NCBI GenBank assembly: GCA_021826765.1
Contig: JAKAYK010000002.1
Location: 1 to 40,710 of the forward strand
Origin: Thermoplasmata archaeon
Lineage (GTDB): Archaea > Thermoplasmatota > Thermoplasmata > Thermoplasmatales > Thermoplasmataceae
DNA length: 40,710 nucleotides
Reading direction: 5' to 3'
Position numbers and translations under genes: made by a program. Below are positions 18,944-28,498 of this stretch, piece by piece. Position 1 is the first letter of the stretch. Every line of letters begins with the position of its first letter. The notes under the pieces were generated by a model. That model did not search any database. It was not told the DNA's origin and saw only the letters and a program-made list of their open reading frames with translations.

Positions 18944-19942
18944 ATGGATTATGATTCCGGCAAACTTGGCAGAATAAGGGACAGATTTTATTCCATGGGA
19001 TTTGGAAACACCTCCATATTTCCAATATGGCTGAAGAATGGCTCAACAGTTTTTGCCAAACTTGAGTATTTCAACAAATTTGGCTCAGTAAAGGACAGGG
19101 CTGCATTTTTTATGGTAAATTGGGAACTGGAGAATCACAGTGGAAATACAAATAAAATTTTTGTTGAAGGAACCTCAGGCAATACTGGAATCGCCATTGG
19201 AAATATTTGCAGGGAAATGGGAATCAAATCAAGGATATTGATTCCTCCCGGAACCTTTCCTGAAACTGTGGAAAAATTGAGGGAAAGTGGCGCAGAGATT
19301 GAATTTACCGATGAGGAGAAAACTTCGACCAGCACAGAAAAGGCCATACAGCAGTCCATAGCTCTTATGAAGGAAGACCCGGAGCAGTATATTGCACTTC
19401 ACCAGCATGGAAATGACATGAACTGGCTTGCACATGTATATACTACGGGGCCCGAGGCGGAAAAACAGATCGGCATTCCAGACTATGTCTGCATATGCAT
19501 GGGAACCGGGGGATCCATAATGGGCGTGGGGAGATATTTCAAAGAAAGAAGCAGCAGAGTGAAGGTTGTCATGGGCCAGGCAGATGGAGAGACATTCATC
19601 CAGGGCATAAGAAATTACGAGAAGGCAAAGGACAGGGAAATAATTGACAGGAATATTGAGATCGTTGATTCCATCATTACAGTCACGCAGGAACAGGCGC
19701 TTGAATCTGTCAGGGAACTTGCAGATGATCATGGGATATTTGTGGGTGCATCATCCGGGGCAAATTATCACTGTGCAAGAATGCTGGCAATGAATTATCC
19801 TGGTTCAAGGATTCTAACGATTTTTCCAGACAGTGGGGTAAAATACGGGAATCTTTATGCCTCAACGGGGACATTCACAGAATCTGCAATAAACGAACTT
19901 TCCCGAAGCGCATTGATGAAAAAAAGTTCATTCATTGCATGA
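18944..19942 (+). CDS. PLP-dependent cysteine synthase family protein
   Basis: YFNKFGSVKDRAAFFMV (PLP Lys), EGTSGNTGIAIG, CMGTGGSIMGVGRYFKE, FPDSGVKYGNLY. Confidence 0.9.
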   Translation: MDYDSGKLGRIRDRFYSMGFGNTSIFPIWLKNGSTVFAKLEYFNKFGSVKDRAAFFMVNWELENHSGNTNKIFVEGTSGNTGIAIGNICREMGIKSRILIPPGTFPETVEKLRESGAEIEFTDEEKTSTSTEKAIQQSIALMKEDPEQYIALHQHGNDMNWLAHVYTTGPEAEKQIGIPDYVCICMGTGGSIMGVGRYFKERSSRVKVVMGQADGETFIQGIRNYEKAKDREIIDRNIEIVDSIITVTQEQALESVRELADDHGIFVGASSGANYHCARMLAMNYPGSRILTIFPDSGVKYGNLYASTGTFTESAINELSRSALMKKSSFIA

Positions 19943-19962
19943 ACACTTCGCATTTATTTAAG

Positions 19963-20034
19963 CAGGCCCGCCGGGATTCGAACCCGGATCGTGGGCTCCG
20001 GAGGCCCATATGATATCCATTACACTACGGGCCT
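19963..20034 (-). tRNA. tRNA-Arg (anticodon CCG)
   Basis: Reverse complement AGGCCCG...TGGGC-CTCCGGA-GCCCA...CCGGGTTCGAATCCCGG-CGGGCCT-G; 7-bp acceptor and canonical T-arm. Confidence 0.93.
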
Positions 20035-20524
20035 ATTTTTTGTATCCAATCCTTCTCAGGAGAGATTTTCTTTTCTCTATATCTACTTCGTTTTCAGTGC
20101 CAAGAGGTGAATAACCGTCCACAACACCCACAACTCCTCCACCCTGCACATTCCTGTAGACCAGAACATAGAGTGGATTTGAAGTCGCAGCAAAAATTCT
20201 CCCAACTTCTTGACAGTTCTTTATCTGGTTCATTATGGATATGGGAAATACGTTTTCAAGAATAATGAGGAAAGTATGGCCCGCACCAATTTTCTTTATA
20301 TTTTCAACTGCAATATCAATGAGTTTTTTATTATTTCCGTCCCACCTTATGAGTCTTTCACCTGAAGCTTCAGAGAATGCTATTGCAAAGGACGCATCCG
20401 GCCTTGTAGTGGCTATTATTTCGGTGAGATCTTCAACGGTTTTGATAAAATGGGAATAACCAAGAATCACATTGCATCCATCAGGAAAGTCCAACTTCAC
20501 CTCTTCAACCTGAGACATAATCAC
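20033..20524 (-). CDS. Adenosine-specific kinase family protein (PF04008/DUF355-like)
   Basis: VILGYSHFIKTVEDLTEIIATTRPDASFAIAFSEASGERLIRWDGN and NVQGGGVVGVVDGYSPLGTENEVD are characteristic. Confidence 0.88.
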   Translation of the reverse strand: MIMSQVEEVKLDFPDGCNVILGYSHFIKTVEDLTEIIATTRPDASFAIAFSEASGERLIRWDGNNKKLIDIAVENIKKIGAGHTFLIILENVFPISIMNQIKNCQEVGRIFAATSNPLYVLVYRNVQGGGVVGVVDGYSPLGTENEVDIEKRKSLLRRIGYKK

Positions 20525-20829
20525 ACATGAGATGGCATTATAATTTCTTTCTGTTTTTCATCCTTTGGAACATGTTTCAGGACAAGGTTTCGGCAGGGCA
20601 GATCATATATTTCATGTGATGCAGTGTATCCAGCATTTTCCGATGTTAATTGATGGTAGTTCACTTTTTCCAAAAGGAACAAAATGCATTATCAGAATTT
20701 TTGCGCGGGCAAGTAATAAACCTTTAAAGATCTTCTGAGCAACATGATCCCATGAATGAATATGCTACTTCTTTCACAGAGTCTTTTTTCATGAAAATAT
20801 TAAATTCAACACTGTAATGTTGATTTAGA

Positions 20830-22377
20830 ATGAATATCTATGAGGAAATAGATTCTCTTATTTCTACCGGGACAATTAAGGATGGGGAAGAACTGCAAAA
20901 GTTCAAGATTAAGCTTGCAAAGAAACATGGTATGGATAGAATACTCTCCAATTCTGAAATACTTAACTCAGGATTTATTTCCAGGGGATCAAGGGATATT
21001 CTGCGTCTAAAGCCCACAAGAACCATCTCTGGAGTTGCAGTGGTTGCAGCTATGACTTCACCTGAAATGTGTCCGCATGGAAGATGTATATTCTGCCCGG
21101 GTGGCATGGAGAATAATTCTCCCCAGTCATACACGGGGTATGAGCCATCTGCTATGAGGGGAAGGTCCAATAATTATGATCCATTCAGCATCACATTCAA
21201 CAGGCTGAAGCAGCTGGAAACAATAGGTCATGACACATCCAAGGTTGATCTCATCATTATGGGGGGAACATTCACTGCAAGGGACAGGGAGTACCAGAAA
21301 TGGTTTGCAAAGGGGTGTTATGATGGAATGAACGGTGTACAGGCAGGAACAATTGAGGAGGCAATGAACATCAATGAGACTGCAGGGAGAAGATGCATTG
21401 GACTCACGGTTGAAACGAAACCTGACTGGTTCATGGAGAAGGATATAGAATTGGCCCTCTCATATGGGGCCACCAAGGTTGAGCTTGGTGTACAGGTACT
21501 TAACGAAGATGTGTTGCGCATAAATCACCGCGGTCATGGGATTGAGGAAATTGTAAAATCCACAGAACTCGCAAGGAATGCGGGACTGAAGATACTGTAC
21601 CACCTTATGCCTGGAATGTACCATTCAAATTATGAAATGGATCTTAAAAGTTTCAGGGAAATGATATCAGATGAAAGGTTCAGGCCTGACATGCTCAAAA
21701 TTTACCCCACACTTGTGGTAAAGGGGACAAAACTTTACAACATGTGGGAAAAGGGGGAGTACAGGCCTATGGAAACAGATGAGGCAGCTTCCCTCATAAC
21801 TCAGTTTATGAAGGAAATGCCGCCATGGATCAGGGTACAGAGGATGCAGCGGGATATACCGGTAAATTTCATTGATGCGGGAGTCAAAAGAAGCGATATC
21901 AGGAATATAGTGGATGAAAAACTGAAGGAAGAAGGAATAAAAAGCAGGGAAATCAGAGGAAGGGAGATAGGTTTCCATGAAACACCTGAAGTGGATTTCA
22001 TGATCAGAAGATCAGATTACATGGCTTCAGGTGGCAGGGAGGTCTTTCTTTCCATGGAGAATGCTTCTGGCAACATTGCTGCATACCTCAGACTGAGGGA
22101 TATATCCGGGGATTCATGGTATGAACATTCAAGGGATTCCGGAATGATAAGGGAGATCAGGACAGTCGGAAGGACAGTCCCCATAGGTTCCCATGACAGC
22201 AGGAATTATCAGCACAGGGGATTTGGGAAGATTCTCATCAGTGAGGCTGAGAGGATCACAACTGAAGAATTCCACAGGCCAAGGTTACTTGTGATCAGCG
22301 GTGTTGGTGTCAGGGAGTATTTCAGGAAACTTTCATTTGAAAGATACGGGCCATATATGGGAAAGGAACTTTCCTGA
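20830..22377 (+). CDS. elp3: Elp3 family tRNA-modifying radical SAM/acetyltransferase
   Basis: CPHGRCIFCPGG radical-SAM-like cluster; GYEPSAMRGRSNNYDPF; C-terminal GNAT (QHRGFGKILISEAERI). Confidence 0.93.
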   Translation: MNIYEEIDSLISTGTIKDGEELQKFKIKLAKKHGMDRILSNSEILNSGFISRGSRDILRLKPTRTISGVAVVAAMTSPEMCPHGRCIFCPGGMENNSPQSYTGYEPSAMRGRSNNYDPFSITFNRLKQLETIGHDTSKVDLIIMGGTFTARDREYQKWFAKGCYDGMNGVQAGTIEEAMNINETAGRRCIGLTVETKPDWFMEKDIELALSYGATKVELGVQVLNEDVLRINHRGHGIEEIVKSTELARNAGLKILYHLMPGMYHSNYEMDLKSFREMISDERFRPDMLKIYPTLVVKGTKLYNMWEKGEYRPMETDEAASLITQFMKEMPPWIRVQRMQRDIPVNFIDAGVKRSDIRNIVDEKLKEEGIKSREIRGREIGFHETPEVDFMIRRSDYMASGGREVFLSMENASGNIAAYLRLRDISGDSWYEHSRDSGMIREIRTVGRTVPIGSHDSRNYQHRGFGKILISEAERITTEEFHRPRLLVISGVGVREYFRKLSFERYGPYMGKELS

Positions 22378-22392
22378 AAAATTCATTATTTA

Positions 22393-22426
22393 AGTGTTCC
22401 GCATAACACTAATATAATGCCGTGTT
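22393..22426. promoter_or_regulatory. Candidate kdp operator: AGTGTTccgcatAACACT palindrome plus third GTGTT half-site
   Basis: 18-bp inverted repeat with 6-bp perfect arms at 22393-22410, a TATA-like taatataat at 22410-22418, and GTGTT at 22422-22426, upstream of the kdpF ATG at 22440. Confidence 0.5.
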
Positions 22427-22439
22427 ATAATTGCGGGAA

Positions 22440-22538
22440 ATGTCATGGAATAATATCTGGCTGATACCTATAGCAGCAATTGTGCTGTTATCAAGTCTTT
22501 ATCTGGTATGGTCAATGATAAGAGTTGAGAAATTATGA
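22440..22538 (+). CDS. kdpF: KdpF-like single-TM subunit (32 aa, absent from ORF track)
   Basis: Translation MSWNNIWLIPIAAIVLLSSLYLVWSMIRVEKL*; overlaps kdpA start (ATGA). Size, TM and position match KdpF. Confidence 0.8.
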   Translation: MSWNNIWLIPIAAIVLLSSLYLVWSMIRVEKL

Positions 22539-24304
22539 GTTCATCAATTTCATCACAGGGCAATTTTTGGTCAAATTTTTTCGTTGTGGACAGGCTTGCT
22601 TCAGGCGTAATAATCATTCTTCTATATATTGCAATAATAACAATTTTCGGTTACATCCTTTCACCCTACATAAGCAAAATATACGCAGGAGAGAACACAT
22701 GGTTCAGGAAATACAGCGATCCTTTGATAACTTTCATAGAGAGAGCTGCAGGAATTGACAGGGATAAGAGATACACTTTCAGGTATTATTTTGGCTCGCT
22801 GATTTTTTTCAATTTTATTGTAGGGCTTTTCTGTTTTCTGTTTCTTATCCTTCAGGGAGAATTTTTCGCTGCACCTGGCCAGCGTCCAATGAATCCATTT
22901 CTAGCTTTTAACACCGTTGCCAGCTTTCTCACAAACACCAACATCCAGAATTATTCAAGCCCGTCAAGGCTCACATATCTTGACATCACCGTTGTCATAA
23001 TCACATTGATGTTTGTTTCAGCAACCACTGGATTTGCTGCATCTATGGCTTTTGTAAGAGGTATCCTGAGTGATGATGGAAAGATAGGGAACTTCTTCCA
23101 TGACTTCCTCGTTTCACTCTTTGACCTCATACTTCCTCTATCGCTTCTTGCCACTGTGCTCCTTATTGTTTTCGGAGTTCCTGATGTAACCTATTCCAGC
23201 ATCACAATTCATCCATTCTTCGCGAAATATACTGTGAATATACCCGTCGGGCCCATTGCTTCTCTGGAAGGAATAAAGAACATTGGAACCAATGGTGGTG
23301 GATTTTACGGTGCAAATGCTGCATATCCCTTTGAGAATCCATCATGGATAACCAATATTATCGAAGAGGTCGCATTCACAATAATACCGGTTGGCTCAAT
23401 ATTCGCCCTTGGGCGAGTCCTGGGAAACAGGAAATTTGCAAGGATGCTTTATGGTGTTATATTCACCATATTCATCTTAAGCGCCCTTATGACATTTTTT
23501 TCAGAATTTGCCGGGCTTCCATCTTTTTCCATGCTGGGGATAAATTTCGGAGGCAACTATATAGGGAAAGAGACAGCACTTGGCTTATCACAGAGTTCCA
23601 TATTCGCTTCCGGAGCGACACTCACTTCCACTGGGGCAGCTAATTCAGCGCTGATTGATTATACGCCTGCAGGAATACTTGGAATACTTTTCCCAATGCT
23701 CCTTAATGATCCACTGGGTGGAGTAGGCACAGGGGTCCTCAACATATTCTCCTATGTGATATTCACAGTATTCATCGTATCTCTGATGGTCGGGAAGCTT
23801 CCAGAACTTATGAGTCTGAAAATTGAATCGAAAGAGATAAAATATTCCACATTCACCCTGATTATTCATCCCATTTTGATCATCATTCCCATGGGAATAG
23901 TGCTTCTTTTAGGACCCGAACTAATGAAGAGTTTTATCAATACAAGGCCGGATCAGATAACCCAACTACTGTATGAATTTGCTTCTGCTGTATCTAACAA
24001 CGGTTCAGCCATGGAAGGTTTCACTGTAAACACGCCATTTTACAACACATTGATCGGAATACTTGTCATAATGGGGAGATATCCCATAATTGCTTTCCAG
24101 TTACTGATTGCTCAATCATTTTCAAACAAGAAACCAAAAGTCCAGTATGGCAGGGGCGTTGATATTGGATCATTCTGGTTCGGTTTCATGCTTCTTTTCA
24201 CCATGCTCCTTCTGGGTCTGATCTCATTTTTCCCCATACTTTCTGCAGGTCCATTGCTTGCATGGGGCAAAGCTCTCTCCCTGTCTTTGGAGGGATTGAT
24301 TTGA
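22535..24304 (+). CDS. kdpA: Potassium-transporting ATPase subunit KdpA
   Basis: TNTNIQNYSSPSRL, GTNGGGFYGANAAYPFENP and TSTGAANS selectivity-filter-region motifs. Confidence 0.96.
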   Translation: MSSSISSQGNFWSNFFVVDRLASGVIIILLYIAIITIFGYILSPYISKIYAGENTWFRKYSDPLITFIERAAGIDRDKRYTFRYYFGSLIFFNFIVGLFCFLFLILQGEFFAAPGQRPMNPFLAFNTVASFLTNTNIQNYSSPSRLTYLDITVVIITLMFVSATTGFAASMAFVRGILSDDGKIGNFFHDFLVSLFDLILPLSLLATVLLIVFGVPDVTYSSITIHPFFAKYTVNIPVGPIASLEGIKNIGTNGGGFYGANAAYPFENPSWITNIIEEVAFTIIPVGSIFALGRVLGNRKFARMLYGVIFTIFILSALMTFFSEFAGLPSFSMLGINFGGNYIGKETALGLSQSSIFASGATLTSTGAANSALIDYTPAGILGILFPMLLNDPLGGVGTGVLNIFSYVIFTVFIVSLMVGKLPELMSLKIESKEIKYSTFTLIIHPILIIIPMGIVLLLGPELMKSFINTRPDQITQLLYEFASAVSNNGSAMEGFTVNTPFYNTLIGILVIMGRYPIIAFQLLIAQSFSNKKPKVQYGRGVDIGSFWFGFMLLFTMLLLGLISFFPILSAGPLLAWGKALSLSLEGLI

Positions 24305-26292
24305 ACAGATATCTTGAATATTTTGTCAACACCATGAAGAGCTTCAACCCTGTTCACCTCAAGAAAAATCCTGTTATGTTCATCACCGAGATTGCGTTTC
24401 TGGTTTCTATTTATGTACTCATATTTGGAAAAGAGTATGGGCTTTCAACCACAGGCAATTATGTTCCTTTCTACATTATAGTTCTAATTCTACTCTTCCT
24501 TACTATATTTTTTTCAAATCTTGCAGAATCCATAGCAGAGGGAAAGAGCAGGGACATAACAAAATCTCTCAGGGAGATGAAGAAGGAAACAGTGGGGAGG
24601 ATTATACAGGACGGTTCTGAATCAATGATCAATTCATCCGACCTCAGGAAGGGAATGATTGTGGAGGTCAGGGAGAATGAAACTGTTCCAACGGACGGAG
24701 AGATCCTGGAAGGAAGAGGCAGATTCAATGAATCATCTATAACTGGAGAATCAAGGCCTGTGTTCAAGGTTCAGGGTGATAGTGTCACTGGCGGAACAAC
24801 CATAATTGATGGAAAAGTGAAGATAATGATCACCGCAAATCCCGGAGAGACTTTCCTGGACAAGATGATAGGAATGGTGGAAGGTGCAACAAGATCAAAG
24901 ACACCTAATGAGATTGCACTCTCAATTTTACTATCAGGATTGACACTTTCATTCCTGATTATTGTAACTTCAATGTTTTCACTTGAAATATTCCTGACTT
25001 CCCAGGCAAATATCATATTTCTAGTCATCCTGCTCATCTGCCTTATACCTACAACCATAGGTGCTCTGCTTCCTGCACTTGGTGTAGCCGCAATCAACAA
25101 GGTATCTCAGTTCAATGTGATTGCAAAAAGTGGAAGAGCCGTTGAAAATGCAGGAGATATAGATACAATAATCCTTGACAAGACTGGAACGATCACTATT
25201 GGCGACAGGGAAGCTTTCATGTTCTATACGAACAGGGGAGTCAAAGATGAAGATTTTTACACAAAATGCTACCTCAGTTCAATGTATGATGAGACAAAGG
25301 AAGGCATCTCTGTCATAAAGAAAGTAAAGGATATTAATCATAATGTTTCGGATGAAGAGACAAAAGGTTACGAGTTCATACCATTCACGTCTGACACGAA
25401 ATTCAGTGGAGTCAAGAAGGGAAAGGAATTCATCTACAAGGGTTCACCAAATGCAATTTGGGAAATTGTAGGATACAGGGACAATTTCATAGATGCAATA
25501 TGTGCTGAGATTTCAAGCAGGGGAGGAACCGCAATGGTTGTAACATCCAATGTGGGAGTGGAGGGTGTCATAGAATTCAACGATATACTGAAACCCTGGA
25601 TAAGAGAGAGAATTGACTCCCTTAAGTCAATGAACATCAAGCCTATAATGTGCACAGGCGACAATGAACTCACAGCAAAATATGTGGCTGCTGAAGCAGG
25701 AATAGACGAATTTGTTGCAAATAGCAAACCACAGGACAAATTCAGGAAAGTGGAGGAGGAAAAATCACTGCAGAGGATGGTTGCAATGGTGGGGGATGGC
25801 ACAAATGATGCCCCTGCACTGGCAAAGGCAGATGTCGGGTTTGCAATGAACAGTGGAACACAGGCAGCAAAAGATGCAGCAAACATGATTGATCTTGATA
25901 ATGATCCTACAAAACTTATGGATGTGATCTTCCTGGGAAAGCAGATCCTCATCACAAGGGGGGCCCTTACTACATTCAGTATTGCCAATGACATCTCAAA
26001 ATATTTCGTGATCATTCCTGCCATATTCTATGTGTTCCCTTATCTTTCATTCATCAATATTCTCGGGTTCACAAATCCGCTTCTTGCGCTTACATCTGCA
26101 CTCATATTCAACACTTTCATTATACCCCTTCTCATACCTTTATCCATAAGGGGTGTTAAATTCAAGCCTTCTGGCGTGAATGATCTTCTCAGGAGGAATA
26201 TACTGATATATGGAATGGGAGGAATTATTCTTCCATTCATTGCCATAGGGGCAATTTACTATATTTTAGCAGGAGTCGGTGTTGCATGGTAA
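24301..26292 (+). CDS. kdpB: Potassium-transporting P-type ATPase subunit KdpB
   Basis: DKTGTITIGDR phosphorylation motif; MVGDGTNDAPALAKADVG. A TTG at 24301 overlaps the kdpA stop; the ORF-track start is 24262. Confidence 0.96.
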   Translation: MNRYLEYFVNTMKSFNPVHLKKNPVMFITEIAFLVSIYVLIFGKEYGLSTTGNYVPFYIIVLILLFLTIFFSNLAESIAEGKSRDITKSLREMKKETVGRIIQDGSESMINSSDLRKGMIVEVRENETVPTDGEILEGRGRFNESSITGESRPVFKVQGDSVTGGTTIIDGKVKIMITANPGETFLDKMIGMVEGATRSKTPNEIALSILLSGLTLSFLIIVTSMFSLEIFLTSQANIIFLVILLICLIPTTIGALLPALGVAAINKVSQFNVIAKSGRAVENAGDIDTIILDKTGTITIGDREAFMFYTNRGVKDEDFYTKCYLSSMYDETKEGISVIKKVKDINHNVSDEETKGYEFIPFTSDTKFSGVKKGKEFIYKGSPNAIWEIVGYRDNFIDAICAEISSRGGTAMVVTSNVGVEGVIEFNDILKPWIRERIDSLKSMNIKPIMCTGDNELTAKYVAAEAGIDEFVANSKPQDKFRKVEEEKSLQRMVAMVGDGTNDAPALAKADVGFAMNSGTQAAKDAANMIDLDNDPTKLMDVIFLGKQILITRGALTTFSIANDISKYFVIIPAIFYVFPYLSFINILGFTNPLLALTSALIFNTFIIPLLIPLSIRGVKFKPSGVNDLLRRNILIYGMGGIILPFIAIGAIYYILAGVGVAW

Positions 26293-26942
26293 AAAACAGG
26301 GAATTTTTTAATCTGGTCAGAAGTTCATTTGTGCTGCTTGCAGTTTGCGTTCTTGTAATGGGATTTGCAATACCCACAGCAACCTCACTAATAGCAGAAA
26401 CTATTGATCCGGGAGCAGCAAACGGAAGCCAGATAAACATAAATGGAACCATATATGGCTCATACTATTTAGCACAGGCGTTCAACCAGAGTTATTTCTT
26501 CCAGCCAAGACCTTCTGCCATAGCTTATAACCAAACCGCCTCTGGTTCTCCGGGATGCTCTCCCAACACTAATCAATCTCTCAACCAGACACTGTCCAAC
26601 ATAAACCAGTTCGAGAACATGAATCCAAATGTTACAATCTCCAAGATACCGGGTGAGGTAGTAATGGATTCTGCTTCGGGCCTTGATCCTAATATACCTC
26701 TCAATGCAGCCAAGCTTGAGCAGGGAAGGGTCATCCAATCCATCTACCTGCTTTCAGAAAAGGTCAACAGGATAGTTTCTGAGAAATCCATCACATCCTT
26801 TGTGATGAACCTTGTAAACAGTACAGAAAAGCAGGATTTCCCAATTTTTGGTTCATTCTATGTGAATGTGATGACTCTTGATGTGGGCATTCTTGAATTC
26901 ATGCTTCAGAATGGAATAATCCAGCAATCCCAGTTGAGCTGA
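26286..26942 (+). CDS. kdpC: Potassium-transporting ATPase subunit KdpC
   Basis: GSYYLAQAFNQSYFFQPRPSAIAYN; overlaps kdpB end. Confidence 0.93.
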   Translation: MVKNREFFNLVRSSFVLLAVCVLVMGFAIPTATSLIAETIDPGAANGSQININGTIYGSYYLAQAFNQSYFFQPRPSAIAYNQTASGSPGCSPNTNQSLNQTLSNINQFENMNPNVTISKIPGEVVMDSASGLDPNIPLNAAKLEQGRVIQSIYLLSEKVNRIVSEKSITSFVMNLVNSTEKQDFPIFGSFYVNVMTLDVGILEFMLQNGIIQQSQLS

Positions 26943-27752
26943 TCATCTCTTCACAAGTATGGAGTCTTCAGCAAAATCCTTTATTATTCTTTTTATGTCT
27001 CCATTTATTCTTACATTGTGGTATTCGTCAGGCCTTACTCCAAGAACAACGCAATCAGCACCTGATGTATAAAGTGCCTGCATTGCGATTTCCCTGACCC
27101 CATCCGTGTTCTTCACAATGATATCAGTTTCGACTTCCAGAGAGTCCCACGGTTTTTCCTCCATGAAAGCTTTGAATCCATGAATCTTCTTTCTGTCAAA
27201 ATTTCTCATATCGCATATGGTGAGCCTGGCACCTTCCGCATGGGCAAGCAGTACTGAAAGATAAACAGATTTCCTGGTGTTGAGCCTTTCTGTTATAGGT
27301 ACAAATATGTTCCTGTAATGTGTTGGCCTTCCGACAGAGGAGATCATTGCAACTGTCTTGTTTGTCTTTTTCATCACAGTATCACCTATGGAACCAAAAA
27401 TGGAAGTAGAGACACTCTTCCGTTGCCTATGGCTCATAAATGTCAGGTCATATGGCTTGCTATTTATTTCCTTCAATATTCCTTCCTTGATGTTTTTTGC
27501 ACTCTGTATCCTTGGAATGGATTTGATTCCCTTGGATGTCACTTCCCTGTGTGCATTCATTATGATAGCTATCTTATCACTCCAGGTGATCTCCTTCACT
27601 TCTTCCTTTATTGTGAGAAAAGTCAACTGGGAATTATATTTCATTGCAAAACTGGAAGCAATCTGAAAAGCCTTGGTTGAACTGCCCCCTTTTGCCATAG
27701 GCACAAGTATCTTTTCGGGTATCTGAATTCCCAGTGATTTTTCTTTTATCAC
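26943..27752 (-). CDS. Tandem universal stress protein (two USP domains)
   Basis: KILVPMAKGGSSTKAFQIASSFAMKY and GSIGDTVMKKTNKTVAMIS in domain 1; second domain starts NIFVPITERLNTRKSVYLSVLLA. Likely GTG start. Confidence 0.85.
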   Translation of the reverse strand: MIKEKSLGIQIPEKILVPMAKGGSSTKAFQIASSFAMKYNSQLTFLTIKEEVKEITWSDKIAIIMNAHREVTSKGIKSIPRIQSAKNIKEGILKEINSKPYDLTFMSHRQRKSVSTSIFGSIGDTVMKKTNKTVAMISSVGRPTHYRNIFVPITERLNTRKSVYLSVLLAHAEGARLTICDMRNFDRKKIHGFKAFMEEKPWDSLEVETDIIVKNTDGVREIAMQALYTSGADCVVLGVRPDEYHNVRINGDIKRIIKDFAEDSILVKR

Positions 27753-27804
27753 ATTTACATATGTAATATAAATAATAAAGTTTTTCGTTCAATAATATAA
27801 TAGA

Positions 27805-27839
27805 TTTGATAATAGCAAATTTCACAACATATTATCAAA
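27805..27839. repeat. Inverted repeat TTTGATAAT-(17 nt)-ATTATCAAA in the USP / HisA-like intergenic region
   Basis: 9-bp perfect arms at 27805-27813 and 27831-27839. Confidence 0.5.
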
Positions 27840-27952
27840 GATTCAAAAAATTTTAAAAAATTAAATCGTGGCATTGAATAGCATGCCATTTTATCAAGAA
27901 ATGATTTCATGGAATATTGAAAACATTTACATGCATTTAATGATACAGGATT

Positions 27953-28432
27953 ATGGAATGTCTCATCATTAATGACGGCATAATACAGGGCTATGAAAGA
28001 AAAAACCAGCTGGTCCGCTTCCCTGAAGACGAGGCATTTGTAATAGATATGGATGCAATCACGAAGTATAAATTCAATTACAATGTGTACGGTGAACTTT
28101 CAAAATATATAGAATTCACACTCATGGCATTCCCTTACAGGGAAGCCGATTTTATTGATATTCTAATGTCAGGGGCCTCAAGGGTTGTAGTAAACAACAC
28201 AATCCCAGACATAACACTTAAAAAGTTCATGGATCTTTCAGAGGAGATTGTGATGAACTGCCAGTCATACACAGATGTGGCTAGATTCAGGAGTTTTTCA
28301 GGAAATATGTTCCTTTCATGCAGAATGTTTGACAATAATGGGCTGTATTTCTATTATGGGGCATTCGAGAAGGAGAGCGAGCATGCAATATGGCTTCCCT
28401 CCTTCCCTCAGGATCTAAAGAACGGTTGTTGA
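27953..28432 (+). CDS. Hypothetical protein, possibly a reduced HisA-like TIM-barrel relative
   Basis: Weak similarity of layout only: EAFVIDMDAI and EADFIDILMSGASRVVVNNTI resemble HisA D-L-D and G-A-x-R-V-V-V-G-T segments. Confidence 0.4.
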   Translation: MECLIINDGIIQGYERKNQLVRFPEDEAFVIDMDAITKYKFNYNVYGELSKYIEFTLMAFPYREADFIDILMSGASRVVVNNTIPDITLKKFMDLSEEIVMNCQSYTDVARFRSFSGNMFLSCRMFDNNGLYFYYGAFEKESEHAIWLPSFPQDLKNGC

Positions 28433-28498
28433 TAGGTCATGGATTTCTGCATTCTTATGGAAATGATAAATAACACTGTGAAATATGTTTGATCAACA

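Noticed and set aside
25434-26024. 196-aa minus-strand ORF opposite kdpB
   Set aside because: Lies wholly within conserved KdpB motifs; shadow ORF.
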